A DNA stretch of 50,381 nucleotides from Desulfobacterales bacterium (GTDB lineage Bacteria; Desulfobacterota; Desulfobacteria; Desulfobacterales; SpSt-501). The stretch covers positions 1 through 50,381 of the forward strand of contig JAUQXK010000083.1 of assembly GCA_030834695.1 (NCBI GenBank), written 5' to 3'. The notes below the pieces were generated by a model. The model worked only from the letters and a program-made list of their open reading frames with translations, was not told where the DNA came from and searched no databases. Position numbers and translations under genes: made by a program. Shown here piece by piece: positions 1 through 8,593 of the stretch (positions within the stretch are counted from its first letter, which is position 1; every line of letters begins with the position of its first letter).

Positions 1-1
1 C

Positions 2-133
2 CGGTTCGGCCACACCCTTTACACCCAGATGCAGAACTCAGCCGGCTTGAACGAACTTCAGGAGACCCTGGATGCATTCTTCGCCACCCCCCCCGAGCTG
101 ACCTCCGCTCCGAACATGAACTACTTCCAATAG
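2..133 (+). CDS. C-terminal end of a truncated, unrecognised protein
   Basis: An open frame runs in from the left edge of the window and gives 43 residues before a TAG stop. The tail reads sensibly as protein (it contains LYTQMQNSAGLNELQETLDA and ends NMNYFQ), with no internal stop and balanced composition, so it is probably the end of a real gene whose body lies outside the window. I do not recognise the family and no domain can be called from this length. A repeat copy begins about 28 bases downstream. Confidence 0.5.
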   Translation, partial: RFGHTLYTQMQNSAGLNELQETLDAFFATPPELTSAPNMNYFQ

Positions 134-160
134 TGGCTTATTAATCGTCTCGAAATAGTA

Positions 161-267
161 CCGTCATGCCGGACGTGATCCGGCTTCCAGAACGGGTTGA
201 ATTCACTGGATTCCGGCTAAAAGCCTGTCCCGGAAATTGGTAATCCGGGGCATGCCGGAATGATGAC
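161..267. repeat. Dispersed REP-like repeat, copy A (divergent)
   Basis: The copy opens with CCGTCATGCCGGACGTGATC and contains the second-half word CTGGATTCCGGCT, then ends near CATGCCGGAATGATGAC. The same core words recur at about 1261, 23539 and 42685. This copy is the most diverged: it carries an insertion in its second half, and the outer inverted ends seen in the other copies are not clear here. Confidence 0.7.
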
Positions 268-709
268 GTAAAGACAATTATGAGACCCTCAATATCTGCT
301 CGTCCGTCTGAGAAATTGCACTAGGTCGGCTCATCGAAAATTTTCCCAATGACCAAGAAGATTGGATTTAGGGCACGGAAACTACGGCTCTGATGCGTAT
401 CGTGCTGAACTGCAGGGGGGCGAACGCTAAGGCTCCGATAGGTTTTTAAGTGTCAGACAAATGCGGACAGTAAAAATGCGGGGGGCCCTACTTGAATTTC
501 AGACGAAACCCGATTGCAGGCGTTTGTCCTTCTGTTTACTGTTTGGTCGAAATCGATGTGAATGGTGTTCCGATAGGTATTTTGGAGAACCAGGGCCTTT
601 ATTACCCGGCCCCGCCTCGGCGGAAATCGGGTTAGGGTCATTCGCATCACTGGCGAACGCCAGAGAAAACAGCTTCATATCCAATGCTATCGTGAAGGAG
701 GTATCGGTT
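268..709. other. Intergenic stretch without a convincing gene
   Basis: Open frames cross this stretch on both strands but have poor protein composition and no ribosome site. A short plus-strand segment near 550-630 translates into something protein-like (VEIDVNGVPIGILENQ) but is bounded by stops and lacks a start, so it may be decayed coding sequence. No promoter stands out. The ribosome site of the next gene is at 694-701. Confidence 0.4.
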
Positions 710-1174
710 ATGATTGCTATCAAGAGTCGATCAGTGAAGGCAGTAATTGTTGTCTCCGTCTTTCTGCTCGCCGGATTGATTTTGCCGGGGCTTTCCCTCG
801 CATCCGCTGGGGGCTTCCAGATCAGCAAGGCATTGAGTCAAGATTTCGAAACGAAACATTTCAACTCTGAATACCACTACTACGCTTTGATGGATGGCGG
901 CGCCCCCTATGCCATCGTCGGACTGGAGAAAGGCTATCGGGTCATTGGCCCTGACTGGAGACCGGTAAACATGGACTCGCTCAGACTTTCCGCTCTCGTT
1001 AGCCGTGTGGAGGAGTCCCCGGTCGAGGGCTCGTGCGCATATGGGGCCTACATTCTAGATTCACAAAACAGGAAAATAGGAGCTTGGTATTCTAGTTATA
1101 TGGCCGGCGAGGTTGTAAACGAGCAAACCAAGACGGTTTCAATTACGCTCCACCCCAACTGGCTTCTAAACTAG
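710..1174 (+). CDS. Secreted hypothetical protein
   Basis: The ATG at 710 is preceded by a strong GAAGGAGG site at 8-9 bases spacing, so it is preferred over upstream in-frame starts. The 154-residue product begins with a basic N-terminus (KSRSVK) and a hydrophobic stretch (VIVVSVFLLAGLILPGLSLA) that ends in LASAGG, a good type I signal peptidase site. The mature part of about 120 residues is soluble-looking and contains YHYYALMDGGAPYAIVGLEK. I do not recognise a family. It is probably periplasmic or secreted. A repeat copy follows 56 bases downstream. Confidence 0.65.
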   Translation: MIAIKSRSVKAVIVVSVFLLAGLILPGLSLASAGGFQISKALSQDFETKHFNSEYHYYALMDGGAPYAIVGLEKGYRVIGPDWRPVNMDSLRLSALVSRVEESPVEGSCAYGAYILDSQNRKIGAWYSSYMAGEVVNEQTKTVSITLHPNWLLN

Positions 1175-1230
1175 AAGACACTATGAGGTTAATCTCTGAC
1201 TCAGGGTAGGGTAGCGCGCCATCTATAAAG

Positions 1231-1360
1231 TTACTAGACCGGCAGCGAAATACGCAAATACCGTCATGCCGGACTTGATCCGGCATCCACTCCCGCTCTG
1301 GATTCCGGCTTTCGCCGGAATGACAGATCTTGGCATATTTAATTGCCGAAGTAATAAATT
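1231..1360. repeat. Composite repeat, copy B (complete)
   Basis: The left end reads TTACTAGACCGGCAGC and the right end AATTGCCGAAGTAATAAATT, imperfect inverted repeats of each other. Between them lies the REP-like core CCGTCATGCCGGACTTGATC followed by GGATTCCGGCTTTCGCCGGAA, itself a small hairpin. The layout matches copy C at 23508-23636 nearly point for point, including the linker TACGCAAATA. Confidence 0.8.
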
Positions 1361-1449
1361 GCAGGGCAGTCGTGCCGCTCTTTATCGCAGGCGCGCTACT
1401 TGCCTTCGGAGCTGATCTGAACGGAATCTCATTTTTCAAATTAGGTTAG

Positions 1450-1560
1450 GAAACCTACAAGCGCACCCGCCACGAATTGGGCATCGTTGCGGAGGACAAT
1501 TGGCTGGCCGACCCATTTCCTTTGAACAAGGCCACCGGAAAGATTCGGTCCGTTTATTGA
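1450..1560 (+). pseudogene. Gene remnant, C-terminal fragment only
   Basis: A 36-codon open stretch directly follows an in-frame TAG and ends in TGA. It contains TRHELGIVAEDNWLADPFPL and then NKATGKIRSVY, which reads as the C-terminus of a normal protein but has no start codon or upstream coding sequence. The simplest reading is a gene remnant whose 5' part was lost, perhaps in the rearrangement that left repeat copy B 90 bases upstream. The family was not identified. Confidence 0.4.
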
Positions 1561-1762
1561 GCTGCCAGCGTCCATGTTGAACACCGAGAGCTCCGCCTTG
1601 GGCCTAAATTACATTAGCGGGGGTATTTATGCTTAATGCGCTAAACCCTTATTGCCATCCATGGAACAGGTTCCCGAACTGGGGACCAGGAATGATGAAC
1701 GGGCATGGCTTGAGCCGGCATTTCAGCATCCCTGTGCACAACCCAATCAAGGAATGCAGATC

Positions 1763-2149
1763 ATGAGGACAGTCTATATCGTCGATGATTCGCAGGCGGT
1801 TCGCGAGCGTCTCATCGGCATGATCTCGGAACTGGAAGGAACCACCCTTGCCGGCGCAACCGGGGAGCCATTGGAAGCGGTCAAGGCCATTCGCCGACTG
1901 CGCCCGGATTCGGTGATCCTGGATATCCGGATGCCCGGGATGAGCGGCATCCAGATTCTGAGAGAGATCAAACAGGACCTTCGTGCACCGGTAGTCATCA
2001 TGCTAACCAACTACCCGTTCGGACAGTATCGTCGCGAATGCGCAGAGGCCGGGGCGGACTACTTTTTAAACAAGTCGACCGAGTTCGAAAAAATCAACGT
2101 GATTTTGGCAGGGATCGCTTGCGCCGATCTTTACTCTGCCAAACAGTAG
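1763..2149 (+). CDS. Single-domain (CheY-like) response regulator
   Basis: The 128-residue product is a receiver domain with no output domain. The acidic pocket is at D8-D9 (YIVDDS), the phosphoacceptor is D54 in VILDIRMPG, the conserved Thr is in MLTNY, and the conserved Lys is in FLNKS. The start at 1763 is chosen because MRTVYIVDDS is the usual receiver N-terminus and AAGGAA lies upstream; longer in-frame starts add only unstructured sequence. The gene stops 10 bases before a Deg-type protease gene, so the two are probably cotranscribed. No kinase is adjacent; the nearest kinases are in the minus-strand block at 8.6-17.4 kb. Confidence 0.85.
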   Translation: MRTVYIVDDSQAVRERLIGMISELEGTTLAGATGEPLEAVKAIRRLRPDSVILDIRMPGMSGIQILREIKQDLRAPVVIMLTNYPFGQYRRECAEAGADYFLNKSTEFEKINVILAGIACADLYSAKQ

Positions 2150-2159
2150 GGAGGTTAAG

Positions 2160-3638
2160 ATGAATCAACTCTTATTGAAAAGACGCTATGTGTCGGTTGC
2201 ATTGACCCTGATGCTGGTCAGCCTGGTTATATCCGGCTGCAAGGAACAATCTCTCGCGCAGACCACTGCTGTTCTTCCTGCCCTAACGCAGGCGCTGCCG
2301 CCCCCCCAACCGGCGGCTTATAATTTGAGCACAGCCATCGCTAAGGTGGCCCAGACCGCTATACCCGCCGTGGTTCACATCGAAGTGACCCAACGCAGCG
2401 AAGTCAACAACTCCATGCTGCCCTTTGAGAACGACCCCTTCTTTCATTTCTTTTTTAACGGACCGCACATGCCCCGGAAATTCAAACAAGAGATGAAAGG
2501 CATCGGCAGCGGCATCCTGATGGACGCCCAGGGCCATATCCTGACCAACAACCATGTCGCAGGCGGTGCCAGCGAGATCCAGGTAACGCTGGCTGACGGC
2601 AGACATTATTCGGCCAAGGTAGTCGGCACAGACCCTAAAACGGACCTGGCGGTCATCAAAATCCAGGAGAGCGACCGGCTGTCCCATCTGACTTTTGGGG
2701 ATTCGGACAAGGTGGGGGTCGGTGAGTGGGTGGTGGCCATCGGGGCTCCACGCGGTCTGGACCAAACCGTCACTCAGGGCATCATCAGCGCCAAGCACCG
2801 CACGGGGATTTCGGACCCCAGCAGCTACCAGGACTTCCTGCAGACCGACGCGCCGATAAACCCCGGCAACAGCGGCGGGCCGCTGCTGAATCTGGAAGGT
2901 GAAGTGATCGGCATCAACGCCGCCATCGCCACGGATTCGGGGGGCTCGGAGGGTATCGGCTTTGCCATCCCCAGCAACATGGCTGTGAAGATTGCCGACA
3001 CCCTGATCGCTCATGGCAAAGTCGAGCGCGGCTGGCTTGGAGTGAACATCAGCGACCTGAAACCAGATACTACCAAGTCTATAGGGCTGCCTTCTAACAA
3101 TGGCGCCTTGGTGGCCGATATCGTCAAGGGAAGTCCAGCGGCCGAAGCGGGCTTGAAGCGCGGTGATGTGGTGCTTTCTTATCAGGATAAGCCGGTTGCT
3201 GACTCCTCCGCTCTGCGCAACGCGGTCGCAGACACCCCTGCCGGTCAGCAAGCCAAAATGATCATCTGGCGGGACAAAAGAAGGCAGGAACTTGTTGTCA
3301 AGATCGGCAGCATGGAGGATGCCGTGAGGACGCTTGTGGCTTCGGTGGACGACCGCCTGGGGGTAACCGTCAGGCCGATCACGCCGAAAGAAGATGAAAA
3401 ATACAGCATCGATCCCGGCGAGGGCGTCGCCTTGGCCACGGTCAGCCCTAAGGGAATATTTGGGCAGGTGGGTCTAGAACCAAAAGATTTCATCCTGCAG
3501 GTCAACGGCCAGACGATCAAGGGAGTGGACGGGTTTGCCGAACTGTTGAGTTCGTTGCCTGCCAAACAGCCGTTGGTGGTCCTGGCCATGGACCACCGCA
3601 GCGGCCAGTCGGGTTATATGCAGATGATGTTGAATTAG
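2160..3638 (+). CDS. degP: Deg/HtrA-family periplasmic serine protease (lipoprotein)
   Basis: The 492-residue product has an N-terminal lipoprotein signal ending in VISGC (lipidated Cys27), a trypsin-like domain at about residues 55-295 and two PDZ domains at about 300-385 and 400-490. The catalytic triad is H132 (LTNNHVAGG), D162 (KTDLAVIK) and S238 (NPGNSGGPLL). Deg proteases degrade or refold misfolded envelope proteins. The lipobox suggests anchoring to a membrane rather than free periplasmic location, which is less common than the cleaved signal of E. coli DegP. A GGGAGG ribosome site lies before the ATG. Neighbours (receiver protein, UspA, small secreted protein) suggest an envelope-stress unit. 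DegP versus DegQ/MucD cannot be separated from sequence alone. Confidence 0.9.
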   Translation: MNQLLLKRRYVSVALTLMLVSLVISGCKEQSLAQTTAVLPALTQALPPPQPAAYNLSTAIAKVAQTAIPAVVHIEVTQRSEVNNSMLPFENDPFFHFFFNGPHMPRKFKQEMKGIGSGILMDAQGHILTNNHVAGGASEIQVTLADGRHYSAKVVGTDPKTDLAVIKIQESDRLSHLTFGDSDKVGVGEWVVAIGAPRGLDQTVTQGIISAKHRTGISDPSSYQDFLQTDAPINPGNSGGPLLNLEGEVIGINAAIATDSGGSEGIGFAIPSNMAVKIADTLIAHGKVERGWLGVNISDLKPDTTKSIGLPSNNGALVADIVKGSPAAEAGLKRGDVVLSYQDKPVADSSALRNAVADTPAGQQAKMIIWRDKRRQELVVKIGSMEDAVRTLVASVDDRLGVTVRPITPKEDEKYSIDPGEGVALATVSPKGIFGQVGLEPKDFILQVNGQTIKGVDGFAELLSSLPAKQPLVVLAMDHRSGQSGYMQMMLN

Positions 3639-3660
3639 GACCAATATAAGGACACATGCC

Positions 3661-4176
3661 ATGAAAGATATCAAGAATATTCTGGTTGTTACCAATTCAA
3701 CCGAGGACTACCGCAAGGCACTTCATTATGGAATTTCGATGGCCGGTTGCAGCCAGGCAAGACTGCACGTCCTGCGCCTGATACACGACCCTTTCGGCCT
3801 GAATCACTGGCAACTTCCCTTGCCCTCTTTGAAGAGCATTCGCAATGAGTATCAGGACATTCGCACCCGGGCGAAGAAGGAGCTGGATGGGGTGATTGCA
3901 GCCGTGCAGGCTAAGGGGCTGACCATTGAAGTCAACATTGCCGAGGGGCGTCCCGACAAGGAGATTCTACGTTCCGTTAAAGATAATCACATCGATCTTC
4001 TAATCATGACCGCCCATGAAGAAGGTCATTTGGAACAGATGTTGTTCGATCAGCTAAATGAAGAGATCCACCGAAAGCTTCCCTGCACGATCATGTTCGT
4101 CAAACAGGAACCATCCCGCGTGAAGCAGTCCTTCTGCCTACGGCGGGATCGGGTGCAACCATGTGAGGCCTATTGA
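3661..4176 (+). CDS. Universal stress protein (UspA family)
   Basis: The 171-residue product has the UspA fold signature: strand one KNILVVTNST, a central segment with EGRPDKEILRSVKDNHIDLL and the strand LLIMTAHEEG. The ATP-binding glycine pattern (GxxG-9x-GS) is absent; GHLEQMLFDQLNEE stands in its place, so it may be a non-nucleotide-binding member. The last 20 residues (RVKQSFCLRRDRVQPCEAY) go beyond the usual domain end. The gene lies 22 bases after the Deg protease and probably belongs to the same transcript. Confidence 0.8.
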   Translation: MKDIKNILVVTNSTEDYRKALHYGISMAGCSQARLHVLRLIHDPFGLNHWQLPLPSLKSIRNEYQDIRTRAKKELDGVIAAVQAKGLTIEVNIAEGRPDKEILRSVKDNHIDLLIMTAHEEGHLEQMLFDQLNEEIHRKLPCTIMFVKQEPSRVKQSFCLRRDRVQPCEAY

Positions 4177-4199
4177 AGCCCCACCCGAAGGAGGAAAAT

Positions 4200-4613
4200 A
4201 TGAAAACGAAAGTTGCCCTGCTATTTGGATGTCTGATGCTGATGCTGAGCCCGCTGGCTTCTAAGGCCGCTACCTCGGCCTTCATCACCGAAGGCAAAAG
4301 CAACGGCGTGATGCACGTATCCGGCGGAGTCGGCAAGGATGAGCGGGCGAAAATGGATGCCATGGCGAAGGACTACAACCTCAAATTGGTGTTTGCCCAA
4401 GCACCGAAAAATTATGTCTCCGGCGTCAAGATAAAAATTGAAGACCACAGCGGCAAAGCGCTCATCCAGACCACCTCCAGCGGCCCCTGGTTTTTGGCAA
4501 AGCTTCCCCAAGGGGATTACCGCATCATCGTCAGCTTTCACGATCATTCTGAAATGAGACATCTGAAGATGGCGGCCGGCGCAAAAACCGTCGAGTTTTT
4601 CTGGAAGGCGTAG
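4200..4613 (+). CDS. Small secreted protein with a carboxypeptidase-regulatory-like fold
   Basis: The ATG at 4200 has an excellent AAGGAGG site. The 137-residue product starts with a signal peptide (KVALLFGCLMLMLSPLASKA). The mature part contains YNLKLVFAQAPKNYVSGVKI and IEDHSGKALIQTTSSGPWFL, then LPQGDYRIIVSF, the pattern of small Ig-like carboxypeptidase-regulatory domains seen in periplasmic proteins. No catalytic residues are expected. It is the last gene of the plus-strand run that starts with the receiver protein. The molecular role is unknown. Confidence 0.7.
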   Translation: MKTKVALLFGCLMLMLSPLASKAATSAFITEGKSNGVMHVSGGVGKDERAKMDAMAKDYNLKLVFAQAPKNYVSGVKIKIEDHSGKALIQTTSSGPWFLAKLPQGDYRIIVSFHDHSEMRHLKMAAGAKTVEFFWKA

Positions 4614-4798
4614 GGCTGTTTTGCTCAATCAACTGGTTGGCTGATGCCCGGCGACTTGCAGAAATAAATGCTTCGGCCGCCGATTATACAGCATTGACAG
4701 TATGTGCCTACCTGGATTTTTTGTCTAGCCTTTAGCGGCATCAGCCAATTTCTCAAGAATGATCTAAATCTGAAACTAAATTCCAAGGGGGGCTTCGC

Positions 4799-5050
4799 AT
4801 GGCCGCTTACGACAAAGTTTGGCGTAATATGACAACGCAGCCGAAGACAAAGGTGGAATTCTACCAAATCGCCGGAATAACCCCCGAGCTTGAAGAGTTT
4901 GTGGATGAATTTATCAAAAGACCCGAACTGTTGAAATCGTTGCCGATAGAGGAGCAACATCAAGTCGAGGCAAAAATGAATTCGATTATTGCTTTTTTTG
5001 CCAGTAGTCTTGACATCGATTTTGCATTACGGAAGAGGCGAAAATTGTGA
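4799..5050 (+). CDS. Small hypothetical protein (83 residues)
   Basis: An AAGGGGGG site precedes the ATG by about 8 bases, which favours this frame over the overlapping minus-strand frame. The product is soluble and charged, with a helical segment (ELEEFVDEFIKRPELLKSLP) and a basic tail (ALRKRRKL). There is no membrane segment or recognised domain. It precedes a broken PilZ gene by 46 bases. Confidence 0.45.
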   Translation: MAAYDKVWRNMTTQPKTKVEFYQIAGITPELEEFVDEFIKRPELLKSLPIEEQHQVEAKMNSIIAFFASSLDIDFALRKRRKL

Positions 5051-5096
5051 CGCCCTTTGCCTGAGGCTATTCGCGCGGCGCAAAAGGAGCTCTCCG

Positions 5097-5455
5097 ATGA
5101 AGCATGACCTGCATGCACCTGAATACAATGCCGACAGAAGACAGGAACGACGATTCGATGTGTGCGGGCCGGTCAAATTTTCCCCTTTTGGTTCGACTAA
5201 TATCCCCTACCAGGCGGCATCCAGCATAGATCTGAGCGGGGGCGATTTGTGCTTGAAGACAGATAGCCTGCTGAAGTCGGGCATGAATTTGTGCGTTCGA
5301 ATCCAGGGCTGAATGGGGCCGCCGATTGCAAAGAGGCAACACGTTTCGCCCGGATACTGTCTATTCCAGAGGTAAGATGGCGTCGGGAAGTAAAAGACGC
5401 GAAAAGGGGTAGCGATCTCACCGGCATCAAACACTTAACCAGCGATTCTCTATAA
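5097..5455 (+). pseudogene. PilZ-domain protein, frameshifted
   Basis: The ATG at 5097 follows AAGGAG. The first frame gives 71 residues containing DRRQERRFDVCGPVKF and ASSIDLSGGDLCLKTDSLL, typical of the RxxxR-DxSxxG region of PilZ domains, then hits TGA at 5310. The next frame continues directly with GLNGAADCKEATRFARILS and EVRWRREV before stopping at 5455. Joining the two frames gives about 118 residues, the usual PilZ domain length. One lost base near 5305-5311 (the GGGCTGAATGG context) explains the break. PilZ domains bind cyclic di-GMP; the key residues are in the N-terminal part. A sequencing or assembly error cannot be excluded. Confidence 0.6.
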
Positions 5456-5673
5456 CCATTGGGAAGGCTCAAAGGCTTTTCCCGGGTCCCGCCCTCGCCT
5501 GTATGAACTTCTATCGATGTGCATTCAATTGTCTTGTCAGCGAGCAACTCATCCATCCGTACCAAATTTTCCTGCAAATGGGTGAGACTTGCTCCGGATT
5601 TTTAAGAACCTGGTGAGAAGGTTGACGACGCCAAGGCGTCGGACCCATGGAATCGTTTCGGGCAACAGTCAGG

Positions 5674-6321
5674 TCAGACCTCCCGGTCCAGCCTATATAG
5701 GACAACTACCACCAATACCGACCCGCTAAGCATCCAGAAAGGTCCGAAGAGCCATAAGCCCAAAGGAATCGCAAGATAAAATCCCCGCATTCCCAGCGTG
5801 TAATGCAATGCGCCGTGGTTCAAAATCAAGGCAACCGCATCGACACTGCTCGACGGCTCGAGGCTTTGAGGCACGTTTATCAGAAGGCTTGCGTGGTTGT
5901 AATATCGGATGGATAGGGTGAAATTGAAAAACGCATAAAAGAAAAGCGCCGATAGGACGAACAACTTGATGACCCACAGGGTTTCGCTGGGATGACCGAA
6001 GACATTCAACGCCTGGGTTGCGCTGGAGGTGATTTCCGTGCGAAATGCAGATGCTACGAGTCCCAAGCTGATCAGGATAGCGGTTGATGCCAGAAAGGTT
6101 GATGCCATCACCCAGTTGCGAAATGTCTGAACGGCCAGGATATCTCTCTTGTTATCAACGATGCTTTGCACCCAGGCTCGTCTGGCATGATTGGTCAAAC
6201 CGATTGCGGTTGTCAGAGGGTCATTGCGCACCTGGCGATAGAGCTGAAAGTGATAGATAAAGAGAAGTCCGAGAGAAACCAGGGCCAATCCGATCTCAGT
6301 AAACTGCGGCTGCAGCGACAT
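5674..6321 (-). CDS. DUF599-family membrane protein
   Basis: The start at 6321 is chosen because AAGGAG lies 6 bases upstream; an upstream in-frame start adds only a basic tail. The 215-residue product has four clear hydrophobic segments (IGLALVSLGLLFIYHF; TFLASTAILISLGLV; LFVLSALFFYAFFNFTLSI; GFYLAIPLGLWLFGPFWML) and the phrase NKRDILAVQTFRNWVMAS, which matches DUF599 family proteins. It is an inner-membrane protein of unknown function. It is the last gene of the minus-strand block. Confidence 0.7.
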   Translation of the reverse strand: MSLQPQFTEIGLALVSLGLLFIYHFQLYRQVRNDPLTTAIGLTNHARRAWVQSIVDNKRDILAVQTFRNWVMASTFLASTAILISLGLVASAFRTEITSSATQALNVFGHPSETLWVIKLFVLSALFFYAFFNFTLSIRYYNHASLLINVPQSLEPSSSVDAVALILNHGALHYTLGMRGFYLAIPLGLWLFGPFWMLSGSVLVVVVLYRLDREV

Positions 6322-6383
6322 TTGTTTCTCCTTCCAAAAACGTTTCTTTTTTCCGCCACGTGGCCCCACCGCGCCAACATTCG

Positions 6384-6719
6384 CTAGTTTGGAAGATCAA
6401 TAATTTTAATACGTTTTTGCGTTAGCTTCAAAATTTTCCGATTTAGGCGACGGATGCGAATGAGAGGATAAACAACAAGATAGATGGAGATACCCAGCAA
6501 AAACACGGCAAGGACCGCAAGTGCCCCCTTATAAGGCATTGCCTGAAAAAAGGCATGGTTTCTAAAGGCCGTGGCCAAAAATCCAATCGCAGATATCTGT
6601 GCCAAGATGACAGCTACCCCCATTCTAATCGCCTTCAGGGCCGTTCTCTTCTCCTGGTGAAGGGATTGAATTTCTTCGACAACCAATGCGTCTTCCTCTT
6701 CCGTGCAATTTCTGTTCAT
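6384..6719 (-). CDS. Small two-helix membrane protein
   Basis: The 111-residue product has an acidic N-terminal helix (EEEDALVVEEIQSLHQEK), two predicted transmembrane segments (MGVAVILAQISAIGFLATAF and GALAVLAVFLLGISIYLVVY) and a strongly basic C-terminus (RIRRLNRKILKLTQKRIK). AAAGGTAGG lies upstream of the ATG. It sits between the DUF599 gene and a TauE/SafE exporter gene on the same strand. No family was recognised. Confidence 0.6.
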   Translation of the reverse strand: MNRNCTEEEDALVVEEIQSLHQEKRTALKAIRMGVAVILAQISAIGFLATAFRNHAFFQAMPYKGALAVLAVFLLGISIYLVVYPLIRIRRLNRKILKLTQKRIKIIDLPN

Positions 6720-6792
6720 TGAAACCTACCTTTGCCGGAGCTCCTTTCGGCTCGATTGTCTAACAGCGTCGCATTCATTCCAGAGGACGGGC

Positions 6793-7629
6793 CTACCAAG
6801 CAACCGCCAAAATTCTCAGCCCGACGACACCCAAGGCTATCGCCAGCCCTCGGATAATCCACCTCCCCTGAATTTTCTCAGACAACCGTGCGCCGATTTG
6901 AGCACCCAGCAATACCCCAATCGCCAAGGCAATCGTTCGGTGTACGCCGTGGGCGAAGGTTCCAGTAGCAATGTGAACAACCGTTCCGGCCAACGCCATG
7001 ATAGCTAAAACGAAATGCGAGGTTGCTGTGGCAATATGGACTGGAAAACCAAGAAAATAGCTGAGTGCCGGGACGTGAATGATACCCCCGCCGATTCCCA
7101 AAAAACTCGAGACGTAACCGACCACAACGCTGATCGCCATCCCGAGGAGATAATTAAAAGAATACTGGTACTCCGTTCCGTGGCTGTCGACCAAGTGACG
7201 AGCCATACAGTACCGACTGAAGCGCGATGCGTTACAACTGGTGACTCGCTGACGAGGTCGGCTGCTAAGGAAAATAGCGGCTGCAACCAGCAATACTCCG
7301 AAAATGAGATCAAATTGTCGGCGCGGAATATAGGACGTATTAAGGGCGCCCAGAACAGCGCCTGGTATGGTCGCCGATGCGAACATTATTCCGGATCGAT
7401 AGTCGATGCGCCTCATCAGTGCATACGCCTCCGAACCGGACAGTGCGTTGAAAAAAACCACTGCCAGCGATATGCTCGTCAGCAGGTCCGCGCTCTGGTT
7501 CGGATATACCAATAGAAGCAACGGCATTAATACAAATCCACCCCCAGCACCGATCAGCGTGCCATAGGCTCCGACGCCTATCCCTAATGCGATCAATCCC
7601 AAATAGTGCTCAAATCCTGGCACGTTCAT
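6793..7629 (-). CDS. TauE/SafE-family anion exporter (first of two)
   Basis: The 278-residue product has eight hydrophobic segments in two repeats with the family's glycine-rich signatures: GAYGTLIGAGGGFVLMPLLL in the first half and VGYVSSFLGIGGGIIHVPAL in the second. TauE/SafE proteins are inner-membrane permeases linked to export of sulfite, sulfoacetate and related organosulfur anions. The ATG at 7629 is preferred over a TTG one codon upstream because GAGGGG is well spaced from it. The substrate cannot be told from sequence. A larger relative lies at 11196-12323. Confidence 0.85.
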   Translation of the reverse strand: MNVPGFEHYLGLIALGIGVGAYGTLIGAGGGFVLMPLLLLVYPNQSADLLTSISLAVVFFNALSGSEAYALMRRIDYRSGIMFASATIPGAVLGALNTSYIPRRQFDLIFGVLLVAAAIFLSSRPRQRVTSCNASRFSRYCMARHLVDSHGTEYQYSFNYLLGMAISVVVGYVSSFLGIGGGIIHVPALSYFLGFPVHIATATSHFVLAIMALAGTVVHIATGTFAHGVHRTIALAIGVLLGAQIGARLSEKIQGRWIIRGLAIALGVVGLRILAVAW

Positions 7630-7954
7630 CAATTCTGTCCCCCTCTGAGTGCAAAATTAGCAAGCCAATCAACTTGAAAGAGTCGGCATATTTTCATTTA
7701 GGACCCTGGTTGGCCTGCACTCTCCAACATGCACCGTGCCGGATTCTGGGGTAGAAATAGGGTTGGGCTATGGCGGTGAAACGTCTCCAGAGTGAAAGTT
7801 TTGTCTGCCACATCAACTGGGATTCCTTTCCAGGCAGAGGAATGATCCTAAGGGGCTATTTGCACTTTGGAGTTTGAAACCTGATCCACAGATTTAAGCC
7901 GACGTGCTCGCTGCTCAAGAGGGCCGCGCCGTGGTTGCATTCGGAAACTGCGGC
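7630..7954. other. Intergenic region between exporter and NarL-type regulator
   Basis: About 325 bases without a supported gene. It should hold the promoter of the TauE/SafE gene (read leftward) and the end of the kinase-regulator transcript. I looked for a sigma-54 site (GG-N10-GC) and found only a misspaced near match (TTGGCTTGC...TTGCAC on the minus strand). I see no clear sigma-70 promoter or terminator. Confidence 0.4.
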
Positions 7955-8587
7955 TTAATCGACCAAGGCGTGTTTGATACCATAGTGGATCAACTCTGCA
8001 TTGCTTTTCATGTTCATTTTTTCCAGGATGCGGCTACGATACGTGCTGATGGTTTTTTCGCTAAGAGACAGCTCTGAAGCAATCTCCTTTACTGTTTTCC
8101 CCGACGCGATCATGCACAACACCTGGTATTCACGGTCGGAGAGAGCCTCATGCGGCCATTCGGCCCCGCCCGCCTGAAGTCCAAAGGCCATCTTTTCCGC
8201 AAGTGATGGGCTCACATACCGGCCGCCGCGATGGACCTTCCGAATGGCACCAACCAGTTGATCCGGAGCGGTCGATTTCATGAGGTAGCCCGCTGCACCG
8301 GCCCTCAGAACTCGTATCCCATACTGGTCTTCCGGGTGCATGCTCAAAACCAGGATAGGAAGGTCCGGCTTCTCGACTTTGATCTGTTTCAAGGCGTCAA
8401 GGCCCATAAAGCCAGGCATCGTAATGTCCAAAAGCACGACATCGACCTTTTCCCTTCGAATTAGTTTCAACAGCTCATGGCCATCACCGGCCTCGGCCGA
8501 AACCTCGATATCGGAAGCGTCAACCAATATCTGTTTCAATCCGGCCCGGACTATTGGATGATCGTCTGCTATTACGGTCTTGATCAT
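7955..8587 (-). CDS. NarL/FixJ-family response regulator
   Basis: The 210-residue product has a receiver domain (residues 1-120; acidic D8-D9, phosphoacceptor D54 in VLLDITMPG, K in YLMKST) and a LuxR-type helix-turn-helix at about 145-205 (LSDREYQVLCMIASGKTVKE followed by SLSEKTISTYRSRILEKM). It is a DNA-binding transcription regulator. It starts 6 bases after the stop of the HisKA_3 kinase gene, so the two form a cotranscribed two-component pair. Targets are unknown; the adjacent TauE/SafE exporter is a reasonable candidate. Confidence 0.9.
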   Translation of the reverse strand: MIKTVIADDHPIVRAGLKQILVDASDIEVSAEAGDGHELLKLIRREKVDVVLLDITMPGFMGLDALKQIKVEKPDLPILVLSMHPEDQYGIRVLRAGAAGYLMKSTAPDQLVGAIRKVHRGGRYVSPSLAEKMAFGLQAGGAEWPHEALSDREYQVLCMIASGKTVKEIASELSLSEKTISTYRSRILEKMNMKSNAELIHYGIKHALVD

Positions 8588-8593
8588 TTTGCG

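Noticed and set aside
461-709. N-terminal extension of the secreted protein from an upstream ATG
   Set aside because: The extension is compositionally odd, and the ATG at 710 has a strong ribosome site followed directly by a signal peptide.
499-828. Minus-strand open frame overlapping the secreted protein gene
   Set aside because: It is antisense to a gene with a strong ribosome site and signal peptide, and its translation has no recognisable protein pattern.
1143-1439. Minus-strand open frame over repeat copy B
   Set aside because: Its translation (ICHSGESRNPEREWMPDQVR) is the familiar spurious peptide produced by REP-like repeats.
2283-3251. Long minus-strand frame opposite the Deg protease gene
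   Set aside because: It mirrors codon bias of the real gene; the plus-strand frame has a complete catalytic triad and two PDZ domains.
5197-5577. Minus-strand frame opposite the PilZ pseudogene
   Set aside because: No good ribosome site and no family resemblance; the plus-strand PilZ reading explains the region better.
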